Assembly: GCA_045603225.1 (NCBI GenBank)
Contig: JAZULT010000049.1
Span: 1 to 46,974 of the forward strand
Direction of reading: 5' to 3'
Length of the DNA stretch: 46,974 nucleotides
Source of the DNA: RGIG9115 sp045603225
Lineage (GTDB): Bacteria; Bacillota; Clostridia; UBA1381
Shown here: positions 35,528 to 43,571 of the stretch, piece after piece
How the letters are laid out: every line of letters starts with the position of its first letter
Numbering within the stretch: position 1 is the first letter of the stretch
Notes under the pieces: model-generated
Database searches by the model: none
The model's input: only the letters and a program-made list of their open reading frames with translations
What the model was told of the DNA's origin: nothing
Program-made: the position numbers and the translations under genes

Positions 35528-35881
35528 TCAGAACAAGCCGGGAATATTAAGACCGCCTGTTACCTCACTCATACCTTCTGTCATCATTTCTTCTGCCTGT
35601 TTAACAGCATCGTTTACGGCTACCATAATAAGGTCCTGCAATGTTTCAACATCGTCCGGATCAACAGCTTCAGGCTGAATGTCTATTGACACAAGCTCTT
35701 TTTTACCGTTCATAACAACCTTGACAGCACCGCCACCGGCAGCTGATTCAACAGTTTTTTCTTCAAGCTCTGTCTGAACCTTTTCCATTTCTTCCTGCAT
35801 TTTCTGTGCCTGTTTGATAACGCTGTTCATCTTTCTGTTCTGATTCATTCCGGCACCTGCGTAACCCTTATACTTTCCCAT
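35528..35881 (-). CDS. YbaB/EbfC family nucleoid-associated protein
   Basis: 117 residues from the ATG at 35881, with GGAGGT 8 bases upstream; the TTG at 35896 is part of that ribosome site. Core KMNSVIKQAQKMQEEMEKVQ with AAGGGAVKVVMNGKKELVSI is the EbfC dimeric fold (helix, beta-hairpin, helix), which binds DNA and coats the nucleoid. The position between dnaX and recR is diagnostic. Confidence 0.95.
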   Translation of the reverse strand: MGKYKGYAGAGMNQNRKMNSVIKQAQKMQEEMEKVQTELEEKTVESAAGGGAVKVVMNGKKELVSIDIQPEAVDPDDVETLQDLIMVAVNDAVKQAEEMMTEGMSEVTGGLNIPGLF

Positions 35882-35904
35882 AATAAATACCTCCAATTTT
35901 TATT

Positions 35905-37692
35905 TTATTCATCCTCAATTTCATTTTCTTCGAAGAACTCTTCTCTTTCAGGTTCTTCTGATTCATCAGTTTTTTCGACGAGAGAAGACTGTGAAAACTG
36001 ATTATCTTCTTTTTTGAAATTAACAAATTCACGGTCATCTGTCTGGTCAATAAAATCTGCCATTTTTTCATATACAGACTCCATCGGGTCTTCGCCTTCC
36101 CTGACTTCTCTTTCCGGAGTTCCTTCCGGGTCGGGCAGAGCCCAGAAATCAATTACGTAATCTTCAATTTCGTCTTTAAAAGCGATTTTTACGATAATAT
36201 CGAGTCCGCATGATTTTCTGACGAGGGATGTTATCAGATTTATCTGATTCTGAGCAATATTTTTATTACCCATTTGCGTTTCCCTGTCGTAAGCAATAAT
36301 AAATCCGTCATTGTCTATCGTAACAAGATTTCCTGTTACAGCTGTAGCAAGATGAGGTGCGGCTTTCATAATAGATGCCGCAATCTTGTCCCATTTCTTT
36401 GCAGTCTTAACAATCGGGTTTCCGCTGTGAAGCTCGCTTTCAGGAATGGGATTAAAAAGTTTGGTTGACGGTTTTGCTTTCTTTTTCTCAGGCTCCGGTG
36501 GTTTTTGTTGTTCTTCCGCCGGCAGTGCCTGAACGGTTATACCGTTTTTTATTTTTTCTTCCACATCCGACAGCCTTGCAAGCACTGCTTCATTTGAAGA
36601 GTCAAGCTCCGGTACGGACATTTTAAGAAGTGCTGTTTCGTAAATAACCCGCGGCGCTTTAACCCATTTTGCACTGTTTTTAGCTGCAGTCAGAGAATCT
36701 ATTGTATAAACAATCCGTTCATACGGTGTTGTTGATGCCATAGACTTGAAACGTACTATTTCTTCTGCACTGTAATCAATAAGCTCAGACGGTTCTTTTG
36801 CGACCTTGCACACAAGCAGATTTCTGAAATGTGTGATAAGGTTATCTATAAACACATTCAGGTCACGTCCCGAATCGGAAACTCTTGCCATCACCGAGAA
36901 TATCTTTTCCGTATCGGAACGGATAATCGCCTCAGCCATGTCAAACTCTGTATCAATTGGAACAATACCTAATGTATCCGTAATACTTTCATGTGTAATT
37001 GTATTACCTTTTGAAGACACGACACGTTCAAGCACACTGATTGCATCACGCATTGAGCCGTCTCCGAGTCTTGCTATAAGTGAGTATGCGTCTTCGGAAA
37101 TATCAAATTTCTCACCATATGCAATTTCCTTAAGTCTCAGAACTATATCAGAAATTTTTATTCTCCTGAAGTCATACCGCTGACATCTTGACAGTATAGT
37201 CTGCGGCACCTGCTGTGGGTCAGTCGTTGCAAGAATAAATATAATATGTTCAGGCGGTTCTTCGAGAGTTTTGAGAAGTGCGTTAAATGCACTCTGCGAC
37301 AGCATATGCACCTCATCGATTATATATATTCTGTACTTTGCAGAAGCTGTAACGTACTTTGTATCATCACGAAGCTCACGAATATTGTCAACACCGTTAT
37401 TTGATGCAGCGTCAATTTCCGTTACGTCCATTATACTGCCATCCGAGATACCGCGGCATATTTCACATTCATTGCACGGACTTCCGTCTTTATTGTTCAG
37501 GCAATTGACAGCCCTTGAAAAAATCTTTGCGGCAGTGGTCTTACCCGTTCCACGCGTACCGCAGAAAAGATAAGCATGTCCTATTCTGTTATTTTTTATC
37601 TGATTTTTAAGGGTTTCGGTTATGTGGCTCTGACCTACAATATCTTCAAATACGGTAGGCCTCCATTGCCTGTATATAGATTTGTATGCCAT
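35905..37692 (-). CDS. dnaX: DNA polymerase III gamma/tau subunit
   Basis: 595 residues. AAA+ clamp-loader motifs: Walker A CGTRGTGKTTAAKIF (~44-58), Zn-binding cysteines in CLNNKDGSPCNECEIC, Walker B YIIDEVHMLS, sensor ATTDPQQVPQTILSRCQ. A Pro- and Lys-rich linker follows near 400, then a tau-type region and an acidic tail ending EENEIEDE. It is the core of the clamp loader that places the sliding clamp at the replication fork. No convincing A-AAA-AAG slippery site for a gamma form was found. The SRP RNA gene lies just upstream on the same strand. Confidence 0.95.
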   Translation of the reverse strand: MAYKSIYRQWRPTVFEDIVGQSHITETLKNQIKNNRIGHAYLFCGTRGTGKTTAAKIFSRAVNCLNNKDGSPCNECEICRGISDGSIMDVTEIDAASNNGVDNIRELRDDTKYVTASAKYRIYIIDEVHMLSQSAFNALLKTLEEPPEHIIFILATTDPQQVPQTILSRCQRYDFRRIKISDIVLRLKEIAYGEKFDISEDAYSLIARLGDGSMRDAISVLERVVSSKGNTITHESITDTLGIVPIDTEFDMAEAIIRSDTEKIFSVMARVSDSGRDLNVFIDNLITHFRNLLVCKVAKEPSELIDYSAEEIVRFKSMASTTPYERIVYTIDSLTAAKNSAKWVKAPRVIYETALLKMSVPELDSSNEAVLARLSDVEEKIKNGITVQALPAEEQQKPPEPEKKKAKPSTKLFNPIPESELHSGNPIVKTAKKWDKIAASIMKAAPHLATAVTGNLVTIDNDGFIIAYDRETQMGNKNIAQNQINLITSLVRKSCGLDIIVKIAFKDEIEDYVIDFWALPDPEGTPEREVREGEDPMESVYEKMADFIDQTDDREFVNFKKEDNQFSQSSLVEKTDESEEPEREEFFEENEIEDE

Positions 37693-37777
37693 ATTTCACC
37701 TCAATGAAAAACGCCAGAGGCATACCCGACGATAAATCCAAAAGCAGCCTTCGGCGTCAAAACTTCAAATAAAGGCT

Positions 37778-37892
37778 CCGACCGAGTTTGCCGTAACACA
37801 TCAAAAGTTCCGCTTATTGCTGCTTGGTTCCCCATCTGACAAGGTTCACGGTTTCCAATCGCACGGGCTCGGTCATCATCGCCAAAAATTCA
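37778..37892 (-). ncRNA. ffs: Signal recognition particle RNA (small bacterial type)
   Basis: On the minus strand GACCGAG (37874-37868) pairs with CTCGGTC (37786-37780), closing a long hairpin. The apical part contains GTCAGATGGGGAACCAAGCAGC in two pieces: GTCAGATGG and GGAACCAAGCAGC, the domain IV signature with a GGAA tetraloop and AGCAGC internal loop that bind Ffh. CAGA replaces the more common CAGG in the symmetric loop. There is no Alu domain, so this is the ~100-nt form. A weak hairpin with TTTT (37777-37742) may terminate it. The location beside dnaX is typical of Firmicutes. Ends are approximate. Confidence 0.9.
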
Positions 37893-37902
37893 TTGCCTAT
37901 TA

Positions 37903-37978
37903 ATTATACTACATTTAAATGAAAAATGCAAGTATTTTTTTGATTTTTTTGTTTTTTTATTCTTTTTTTATCGTTTTT
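37903..37978 (-). promoter_or_regulatory. Promoter of the SRP RNA with phased A-tracts upstream
   Basis: On the minus strand TTGCAT (37931-37926), 17 bases, TATAAT (37908-37903). Upstream, the plus strand shows T-runs at 37935-37941, 37944-37950, 37952-37958, 37963-37969 and 37974-37978, that is, A-tracts every 8-11 bases on the coding side. Such tracts act as UP elements or bend DNA at strong stable-RNA promoters. Confidence 0.75.
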
Positions 37979-38007
37979 AGTGCGAAACAGACAGAAAAGT
38001 GATACTT

Positions 38008-38298
38008 TTATGCCTGATTCAGTGCCATTTTAAGCCACCATTCTCCTGTATCAAGTGCTGTATAAAGGTCAGGTCTGTCGGATTTACGCACAACTGCACC
38101 TGAACCGAGTTCGCCTGTGTTTTCTATAATATTTATACGCACGTTTGCTGCAGCTTCAATATCCTTTACGGTTTTTGTTTCGAGAATATCAAGCTTCATG
38201 ATATATTTTTCGGATAAATCGCCGTAGTATATTGTGTTTCCTATACGGTATATAGGCTTTCCTCTGTACATGAACTGCTTTTTCTTTTTAGCCTGCAT
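38008..38298 (-). CDS. Small conserved clostridial protein of unknown function
   Basis: 96 residues from the ATG at 38298, with AGGAGG 8 bases upstream. It begins with a basic stretch (MQAKKKKQFMYRGKPIYR) followed by IGNTIYYGDLSEKYIMKLDIL and ends GEWWLKMALNQA. I recognise the pattern as a small protein widespread in Clostridia but know no function. Likely soluble: no signal peptide or membrane helix. The basic start could contact RNA or DNA, which is speculation. It stands 66 bases downstream of thrC on the same strand and upstream of the SRP RNA promoter. Confidence 0.75.
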   Translation of the reverse strand: MQAKKKKQFMYRGKPIYRIGNTIYYGDLSEKYIMKLDILETKTVKDIEAAANVRINIIENTGELGSGAVVRKSDRPDLYTALDTGEWWLKMALNQA

Positions 38299-38364
38299 TT
38301 TCAATTCCTCCTATCTTTATTATATATTATACCATTTATCGGTATACGTTGTCAAGAAAAATTT

Positions 38365-39861
38365 TTAAACGAGAAATTCACTGACAACTCTCGGCATATG
38401 TTCTTTTTCACATACTGTATCAAAGATAACAGTTTTTGTTTTAAGCTCGGAAAGTGATGTCGGAATATTAAGGCCGCTCTTTGCAGAAAGCATATCGAGA
38501 AGTTCAAATTCATCCTTTCCTACTACAGCATTCATTCCGTCAAGCGAAATAAGAACATTCTGATTGAACTTGAATGGACTTGCAGTTGATGCAATTACAG
38601 TTTTTGTATTATCGCCTGTTTCAGCCACATACTTGTCATACACACATTTACCTACAGCTGTATGAGTATCTATCACATATGCATAATCGGTATATGTTTT
38701 CTTTATTGACTCCGAAGTCTGTGTGTCATCTGCACAGCCTGCCCACATGATTGATGTAAGTTTTTCAAACACTTCGTCGCTTACCTTGTACTGCCCGTCC
38801 GTGTTAAGAGCATTCATCCACTCTGCTACAATATTGTCGTTTTCACCTGTAAGGTCGTAAAGGAATCTTTCAAGGTTACTTGAAATAAGAATATCCATTG
38901 ACGGACTCATTGTAGTATGGAACGGACGGTTTTTATTGTAAACACCTGTCTTTATGAAATCGGTAAGAACGTTGTTTTCGTTTGATGCACAGATAAATTT
39001 ATTAACCGGAAGTCCCATTTTATAAGCATAATAAGCCGCGAGTATATTACCGAAGTTTCCTGTCGGAACTACAATATTTATTTTGTCACCGAGTGTTATC
39101 TCCTTATTCGCCGCTAAATCTGCATAAGCAGAGAAATAATACACAATCTGAGGGACAAGTCTTCCCCAGTTAATGGAGTTAGCGCTTGACAAGCTTACAC
39201 CGTTTTCGGCAAGCATATTTTTATATTCATCATCTGTAAAGATTTTCTTTACTCCGCTTTGTGCATCGTCAAAGTTACCGTTTACGGCAAACACACCTAC
39301 GTTTGAGCCATCCTGTGTAACCATCTGAAGCTTCTGAATTTCACTTACACCATTATTCGGGTAGAAAACTATTATCTTTGTTCCGTTTACGTCTTTAAAG
39401 CCTTCAAGAGCAGCTTTCCCCGTGTCTCCGCTTGTGGCAACAAGAATTACAACCTCCTTGTTCTCGTTTGTCTTCTTCATTGAAGTTGTAAGAAGGTGCG
39501 GAAGAATCTGAAGAGCCATATCCTTGAATGCACAAGTAGGACCGTGCCACAGTTCAAGGAAATATGTGCTGTCATTTAATTTATACAGGGGTGCAATTGC
39601 CTCAGTTCCGAACTTTTGTTTTGTATACGCCTTTGTTACGCAGTCTGTCACTTCTTCATCAGTGAAGTCTGTAAGGAATTTTTTCAGAATAAACTTCGCT
39701 CTTTCGGTATATTTAAGCTCTGACAGATAGCTCATATCGGCAAGCGATATCTGCGGAAAGCTCTCAGGAACGAAAAGTCCGCCGTCAACGGAAAGCCCCT
39801 GCTTTATAGCCTGTGCGGCTTCAACGCTTATTTTTTTATTTCTTGTACTGTGGTATAACAT
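38365..39861 (-). CDS. thrC: Threonine synthase
   Basis: 498 residues from the ATG at 39861, matching the usual M-Y-x-STR beginning (MLYHSTRNKK); in-frame ATG 39873 and GTG 39888 are possible but poorer. PLP-binding Lys is in HGPTCAFKDMALQ; SGDTGKAALEGF and NWGRLVPQIVYYF are conserved in the long form of the enzyme, as is VPTGNFGNILAAYYA. It converts O-phosphohomoserine to threonine. No other threonine genes are nearby; the preceding ~190-base leader is strongly structured. Confidence 0.94.
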   Translation of the reverse strand: MLYHSTRNKKISVEAAQAIKQGLSVDGGLFVPESFPQISLADMSYLSELKYTERAKFILKKFLTDFTDEEVTDCVTKAYTKQKFGTEAIAPLYKLNDSTYFLELWHGPTCAFKDMALQILPHLLTTSMKKTNENKEVVILVATSGDTGKAALEGFKDVNGTKIIVFYPNNGVSEIQKLQMVTQDGSNVGVFAVNGNFDDAQSGVKKIFTDDEYKNMLAENGVSLSSANSINWGRLVPQIVYYFSAYADLAANKEITLGDKINIVVPTGNFGNILAAYYAYKMGLPVNKFICASNENNVLTDFIKTGVYNKNRPFHTTMSPSMDILISSNLERFLYDLTGENDNIVAEWMNALNTDGQYKVSDEVFEKLTSIMWAGCADDTQTSESIKKTYTDYAYVIDTHTAVGKCVYDKYVAETGDNTKTVIASTASPFKFNQNVLISLDGMNAVVGKDEFELLDMLSAKSGLNIPTSLSELKTKTVIFDTVCEKEHMPRVVSEFLV

Positions 39862-40050
39862 AGTAATTTCCATAGCCTTTCTGTCCACAAATAGTAATTA
39901 AAAATTTATACAACATTGTCTGTGGACTGACAAGGCGTATAAAGGAAATTATGTCCATGTGCGTTTTCGTCCAACGGACGAAAAAATCGCACGGACAATA
40001 AAATCCGCCGGAGGAGTTAACGTGATTTTTCACGTTAACTCCTCCTGTTT
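39862..40050 (-). promoter_or_regulatory. Highly structured thrC leader
   Basis: Three hairpins in the predicted 5' leader, in plus coordinates: (1) a perfect 15-base-pair stem GGAGGAGTTAACGTG/CACGTTAACTCCTCC (40010-40024, 40031-40045) about five bases from the RNA 5' end; (2) TGTCC, GTGCG and TTTTCGTCC with their complements (39952-39997); (3) TTGTC/GACAA (39916-39933). The loop of the third, GUCCACA in RNA, is complementary to UGUGGAC (39889-39883), 22 bases before the start codon. No T-box or known riboswitch motif is seen. Confidence 0.55.
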
Positions 40051-40056
40051 TTTTAT

Positions 40057-40085
40057 ATTATACAAAATCTTATTTTATATGTCCA
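40057..40085 (-). promoter_or_regulatory. thrC promoter
   Basis: Minus strand TGGACA (40085-40080), 17 bases, TATAAT (40062-40057). It lies back to back with the AraC-type promoter at 40104. Confidence 0.68.
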
Positions 40086-40103
40086 TAGAAAATTCAAAAC
40101 CAC

Positions 40104-40132
40104 TTGACTATTTCAAAACAAAATGTTATAAT
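40104..40132 (+). promoter_or_regulatory. Promoter of the second AraC-type regulator
   Basis: TTGACT (40104-40109), 17 bases, TATAAT (40127-40132). The start point near 40139 rules out the TTG at 40104 as a start codon and supports the ATG at 40152. Confidence 0.7.
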
Positions 40133-40151
40133 AGAACAGGGGTGTTTATTC

Positions 40152-40931
40152 ATGAATGATTTTATGAATTCAGATTTTATTGTTACCCGTATTTCCCTTG
40201 CCTGCTTTGTCCCTGCCGGAACCGGAAATGCTACACACAAAAACAGACCGGGACATGGGCTGGCAATTAATACAGGCGGTGTGAAAGAATATATATTTTC
40301 AGACGGGCAAAAATTTATTGTAAAAGAAAATGATATTATATATCTTCCCAAATATTCAAGTTATACAGTATCAAGCCGGATTGTCGGTGACTGTTATGCA
40401 ATAAATTTTGATATTGCTGACAATATCGTATTTTCACCTTTTGTTATTACGGTTAAAAACAATGCTGCCTTTATAAAAAATTTTAAGGATGCTGTACGTG
40501 CATGGAATAACAAAGAAGTAGCTTACACGGCAAAATGTATGGCTGAACTTTACAATATTATCTATTTCATAAAGCATGAATATTTAGCACGTTATTTTCC
40601 CAAAACAAAACTCGAAATTATCCGAAGTGCTGTTGATTTCATTCACAAAAATTATGCATCGCAATCAATAAGTGTAGATTCACTTTCAAAAATGTGCAAT
40701 ATTACACCTGAGTACTTCAGAAAAATTTTCAAAAGCTTTTATGGTACATCTCCCATTAAATATATAAACAACCTTAAGATAACTCATGCGAAAGAGTTGC
40801 TTGAAAGCGGTATGTTCTCTGTCAGCGAAACGGCTGAATATTGCGGATATTCCGATTTCAGTCATTTCAGCAGAGAGTTTAAAAACGCTGTCGGCGTTGC
40901 GCCGTCTGAATACAGACAAATGGAGATATAA
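40152..40931 (+). CDS. AraC-family transcriptional regulator
   Basis: 259 residues from the ATG at 40152 (AGGGGTG upstream, and downstream of the promoter). N-terminal cupin-like sensor (GHGLAINTGG, KFIVKENDIIYLPKYSSYTV). C-terminal AraC DNA-binding domain with two HTH motifs: SVDSLSKMCNITPEYFRKIF and VSETAEYCGYSDFSHFSREF, ending GVAPSEYRQM. It stands alone between divergent thrC and a decayed gene end; the aldo/keto reductase further downstream could be a target. Inducer unknown. Confidence 0.88.
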   Translation: MNDFMNSDFIVTRISLACFVPAGTGNATHKNRPGHGLAINTGGVKEYIFSDGQKFIVKENDIIYLPKYSSYTVSSRIVGDCYAINFDIADNIVFSPFVITVKNNAAFIKNFKDAVRAWNNKEVAYTAKCMAELYNIIYFIKHEYLARYFPKTKLEIIRSAVDFIHKNYASQSISVDSLSKMCNITPEYFRKIFKSFYGTSPIKYINNLKITHAKELLESGMFSVSETAEYCGYSDFSHFSREFKNAVGVAPSEYRQMEI

Positions 40932-40939
40932 AATAAAAA

Positions 40940-41159
40940 ACCGATATACGCATATTAATGGTTTATTTGAAGAAAATGTCGGTGTAAAATTAAATAAAAC
41001 GCAAATAAAAATTATTGAACTGATAAAGAATAACACTGATATAACAATTGAAAAGATGGCAGAATACGCAGGTGTCGAAAAAAGAACCATTGAAAGAAAA
41101 GGGAATCCTCACCAGAATTGGTGCTGACAAAAACGGTCACCGGATTGTCAAAATCTAAC
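40940..41159 (+). pseudogene. Remnant of a winged-helix C-terminal domain (AlbA_2/RecG-like regulator type)
   Basis: A frame without its own start encodes NGLFEENVGVKLNKTQIKII...KMAEYAGVEKRTIER and then shifts; another frame continues GILTRIGADKNGHRIVKI to a stop at 41159. Together these match the end of ATP-binding/AlbA_2-type proteins with a C-terminal winged helix, with a short deletion between the recognition helix and the wing (KGILTR.G..GHW is usual). Only the last ~70 codons remain. Confidence 0.6.
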
Positions 41160-41180
41160 AAGAGAATAAGGAGTTTAATC

Positions 41181-42158
41181 ATGAAGTACATCAAACTGAA
41201 TCAGACAGATATAACAGCAAGCTGTGTAGCATTAGGAACAGATTCAATCGGAACATATATAGATGAAGAAAAATCAAGAGCTATCCTTGATAAATTTACT
41301 GAACTTGGCGGAACGCTCATTGATACAGCTGTGTCATATGCTGACTGGGAACCGGGCGAAACAAGCCGGAGTGAAAAATTAATCGGAAGATGGATGAAAG
41401 ACAGAAACAACCGTCACGAGCTGATTATTGCCACAAAGGGCGGTTGTCCTCATCACACATCTATGCATACTTCAAGACTTTCACGTGAAGAAGTAAATTC
41501 CGATATGGACAAAAGTCTTATTAACCTTAAAACTGATTATGTGGATGTGTATTTTCTCCACCGTGACGACGAAAGCAAGCCTGTGGAGGAGATTGCCGAA
41601 ATTTTATGTGCCCTCGTAAAAAGCGGTAAAGCAAGGTATGCCGGACTTTCAAACTGGAAGCCGTACAGAATTGACCTTTTTAACGAATATTGCAGGAATC
41701 ATAATCTTCCCGAAGCAGTCACAAGTCAGATTCAGTTCGGTCTTGCACGTCCTAATCTTGAAAATATGGAAGATACTCTTGAAATAATGCAGGCTGACAG
41801 CTATGACTATTATTCAAAGCATGACATGAGCCTTTTTGCATTTACTGCGCAGTCAAAAGGATATTTTGCGAAAATTGATAAAAATCTTCCGCTCAGTCCA
41901 AAAGCAGAAACAAGGTATAAAAATAAGGAAAATGACAAAATATATGAAAAACTGAAAGCACTCAAAGAAGAATACAGCCCCGACATAGCGTCACTCACTA
42001 TCGGTATTCTTTCCTGCAATCCGAATTTTACCACCATTCCGATTGCAGGATGCAAAAATACGGAGCAGGTTATATCCTCAATGAGCGGTGCAGACCTTAA
42101 AATTCCGCCCGAAATCGCTGAAAATATCATAAAATCGGGCTTGATAGTGCATAATTGA
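41181..42158 (+). CDS. Aldo/keto reductase
   Basis: 325 residues from the ATG at 41181 (AAGGAG 7 bases upstream). The AKR barrel is shown by GGTLIDTAVSYADWEPGE (Asp, Tyr), HELIIATKGG (Lys) and VDVYFLHRDD (His), which complete the catalytic tetrad. The late TIGILSCNPNFTTIPIAGCKN gives the NADP-binding end. It reduces aldehydes or ketones; the substrate is not predictable. It stands between the decayed gene and the glycolytic operon and is probably a separate transcript. No signal peptide. Confidence 0.9.
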   Translation: MKYIKLNQTDITASCVALGTDSIGTYIDEEKSRAILDKFTELGGTLIDTAVSYADWEPGETSRSEKLIGRWMKDRNNRHELIIATKGGCPHHTSMHTSRLSREEVNSDMDKSLINLKTDYVDVYFLHRDDESKPVEEIAEILCALVKSGKARYAGLSNWKPYRIDLFNEYCRNHNLPEAVTSQIQFGLARPNLENMEDTLEIMQADSYDYYSKHDMSLFAFTAQSKGYFAKIDKNLPLSPKAETRYKNKENDKIYEKLKALKEEYSPDIASLTIGILSCNPNFTTIPIAGCKNTEQVISSMSGADLKIPPEIAENIIKSGLIVHN

Positions 42159-42192
42159 CAAAAAAATGACAATTCTTTTTCTAAATTTAGTC

Positions 42193-42241
42193 GCAGAAAT
42201 TTCAAAAATTACTTGAAAAATTCTGCCAATTGCGGTACAAT
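42193..42241 (+). promoter_or_regulatory. Promoter and candidate operator of the pgk-tpiA-gpmI operon
   Basis: TTGAAA (42213-42218), 17 bases, TACAAT (42236-42241). An imperfect palindrome GCAGAAATTTCAA (42193-42205) / TTGAAAAATTCTGC (42213-42226) covers the -35, a likely place for a repressor. No regulator is identified. Confidence 0.6.
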
Positions 42242-42308
42242 ATAGGTATGGGTAAAAAATTACACCCGAAACTGATTTGTGCATAAGCACAGAAATGGAG
42301 GAAACAAA

Positions 42309-43502
42309 ATGTTTAATAAGTTATCTGTTGAAGATATTCAGGTTACAGGAAAGAGAGTTCTTGTAAGATGTGATTTCAATGTTCCCCTCGATGAGAACGG
42401 TAATATCACAGACGAGAACAGAATCGTGGGAGCACTCCCTACAATTCAGTACCTTATAAATAATGGTGCAAAGGTTATCCTTTGCTCACATATGGGTAAG
42501 CCTAAGGGTGAACCTGTTCCTTCTCTCTCACTTGCACCTGTTGCAAAGAGACTTTCAGAGAAGCTCGGCAAGGAAGTAGTTTTTGCCGCTGACGACAATG
42601 TAGTAGGCGATAATGCAAAAGCTGCAGTTGCTGCTATGAACGACGGAGACGTTGTTCTTCTCGAAAACACACGTTACAGAAAAGAAGAAACAAAGAACGT
42701 TGACGAATTCAGCAAGGAGCTTGCTTCACTTGCAGAAGTATTCGTAAACGATGCATTCGGAACAGCTCACAGAGCTCACTGTTCAAACGTTGGTGTTACA
42801 CAGTACATTGATACATGTGCTTGCGGATACCTTATCAAAAAGGAAATTGACTTCCTCGGTAATGCAGTTAACACACCTGTAAGACCTCTCGTGGCTATCC
42901 TCGGTGGTTCAAAGGTTTCAAGTAAAATTTCAGTTATCAACAACCTTCTTGAAAAAGTTGATACACTCATCATCGGTGGCGGTATGGCTTACACATTCAT
43001 GGCTGCAAAAGGTCTTGGCGTAGGCGACTCACTCTTAGAGAGCGATTACATTGACTATGCTAAGGAAATGATGGAAAAGGCTGAAGCTAAAGGCGTTAAG
43101 CTCCTTATTCCTGTTGATACAGTAACAGCTGACGACTTCAATAACGATGCAAATACTAAGGTTTCTGAAAACGGAATCGAAGACGGTTGGCAGGGACTTG
43201 ATATCGGTCCTAAGACAATCGAACTCTTCTCAGCTGCTGTTAAGGAAGCTAAGACAGTTGTATGGAACGGACCTATGGGCGTATTTGAAATGCCTAACTT
43301 CGCTAAGGGTACAAACGCAATTGCGGCAGTTCTTGCTGAAATTGATGCTACAACAATCATCGGCGGCGGCGACAGTGTTGCAGCTGTTAACCAGGCAGGT
43401 CTTGGTGATAAGATGAGCCACATTTCAACAGGTGGCGGTGCTTCAATGGAATTCCTCGAAGGTAAAGAGCTTCCGGGTATCGTTGCTATAACAGATAAAT
43501 AA
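42309..43502 (+). CDS. pgk: Phosphoglycerate kinase
   Basis: 397 residues from the ATG at 42309 (GGAGG upstream). Conserved RVLVRCDFNVPLDENG, SHMGKPKGEP, NDAFGTAHRAH and the C-terminal IIGGGDSVAAV with HISTGGGASMEFLEG mark PGK. It transfers phosphate from 1,3-bisphosphoglycerate to ADP. First gene of the lower-glycolysis operon; gapdh is not in the window. Codons look more biased than in neighbouring genes, fitting high expression. Confidence 0.97.
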   Translation: MFNKLSVEDIQVTGKRVLVRCDFNVPLDENGNITDENRIVGALPTIQYLINNGAKVILCSHMGKPKGEPVPSLSLAPVAKRLSEKLGKEVVFAADDNVVGDNAKAAVAAMNDGDVVLLENTRYRKEETKNVDEFSKELASLAEVFVNDAFGTAHRAHCSNVGVTQYIDTCACGYLIKKEIDFLGNAVNTPVRPLVAILGGSKVSSKISVINNLLEKVDTLIIGGGMAYTFMAAKGLGVGDSLLESDYIDYAKEMMEKAEAKGVKLLIPVDTVTADDFNNDANTKVSENGIEDGWQGLDIGPKTIELFSAAVKEAKTVVWNGPMGVFEMPNFAKGTNAIAAVLAEIDATTIIGGGDSVAAVNQAGLGDKMSHISTGGGASMEFLEGKELPGIVAITDK

Positions 43503-43571
43503 GAAATACTTGCAAAGGGCTGTTGCATGGCGGCAGTCCTTGCTTTAAATTTGAAAAGGAGACATAAGATT

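Noticed and set aside
35905..37692. Programmed frameshift in dnaX
   Set aside because: The A-rich stretch near the linker lacks the A-AAA-AAG pattern with a supporting stem, so no short gamma form is claimed.
39862..40050. T-box riboswitch before thrC
   Set aside because: No T-box sequence (GGGTGGNACCGCG-like), and no specifier-loop layout; the hairpins differ in order and size.
40786..41127. 113-codon frame starting inside the second AraC gene
   Set aside because: Its first part is an out-of-frame reading of AraC; only the end is meaningful and is described as a decayed winged-helix remnant.
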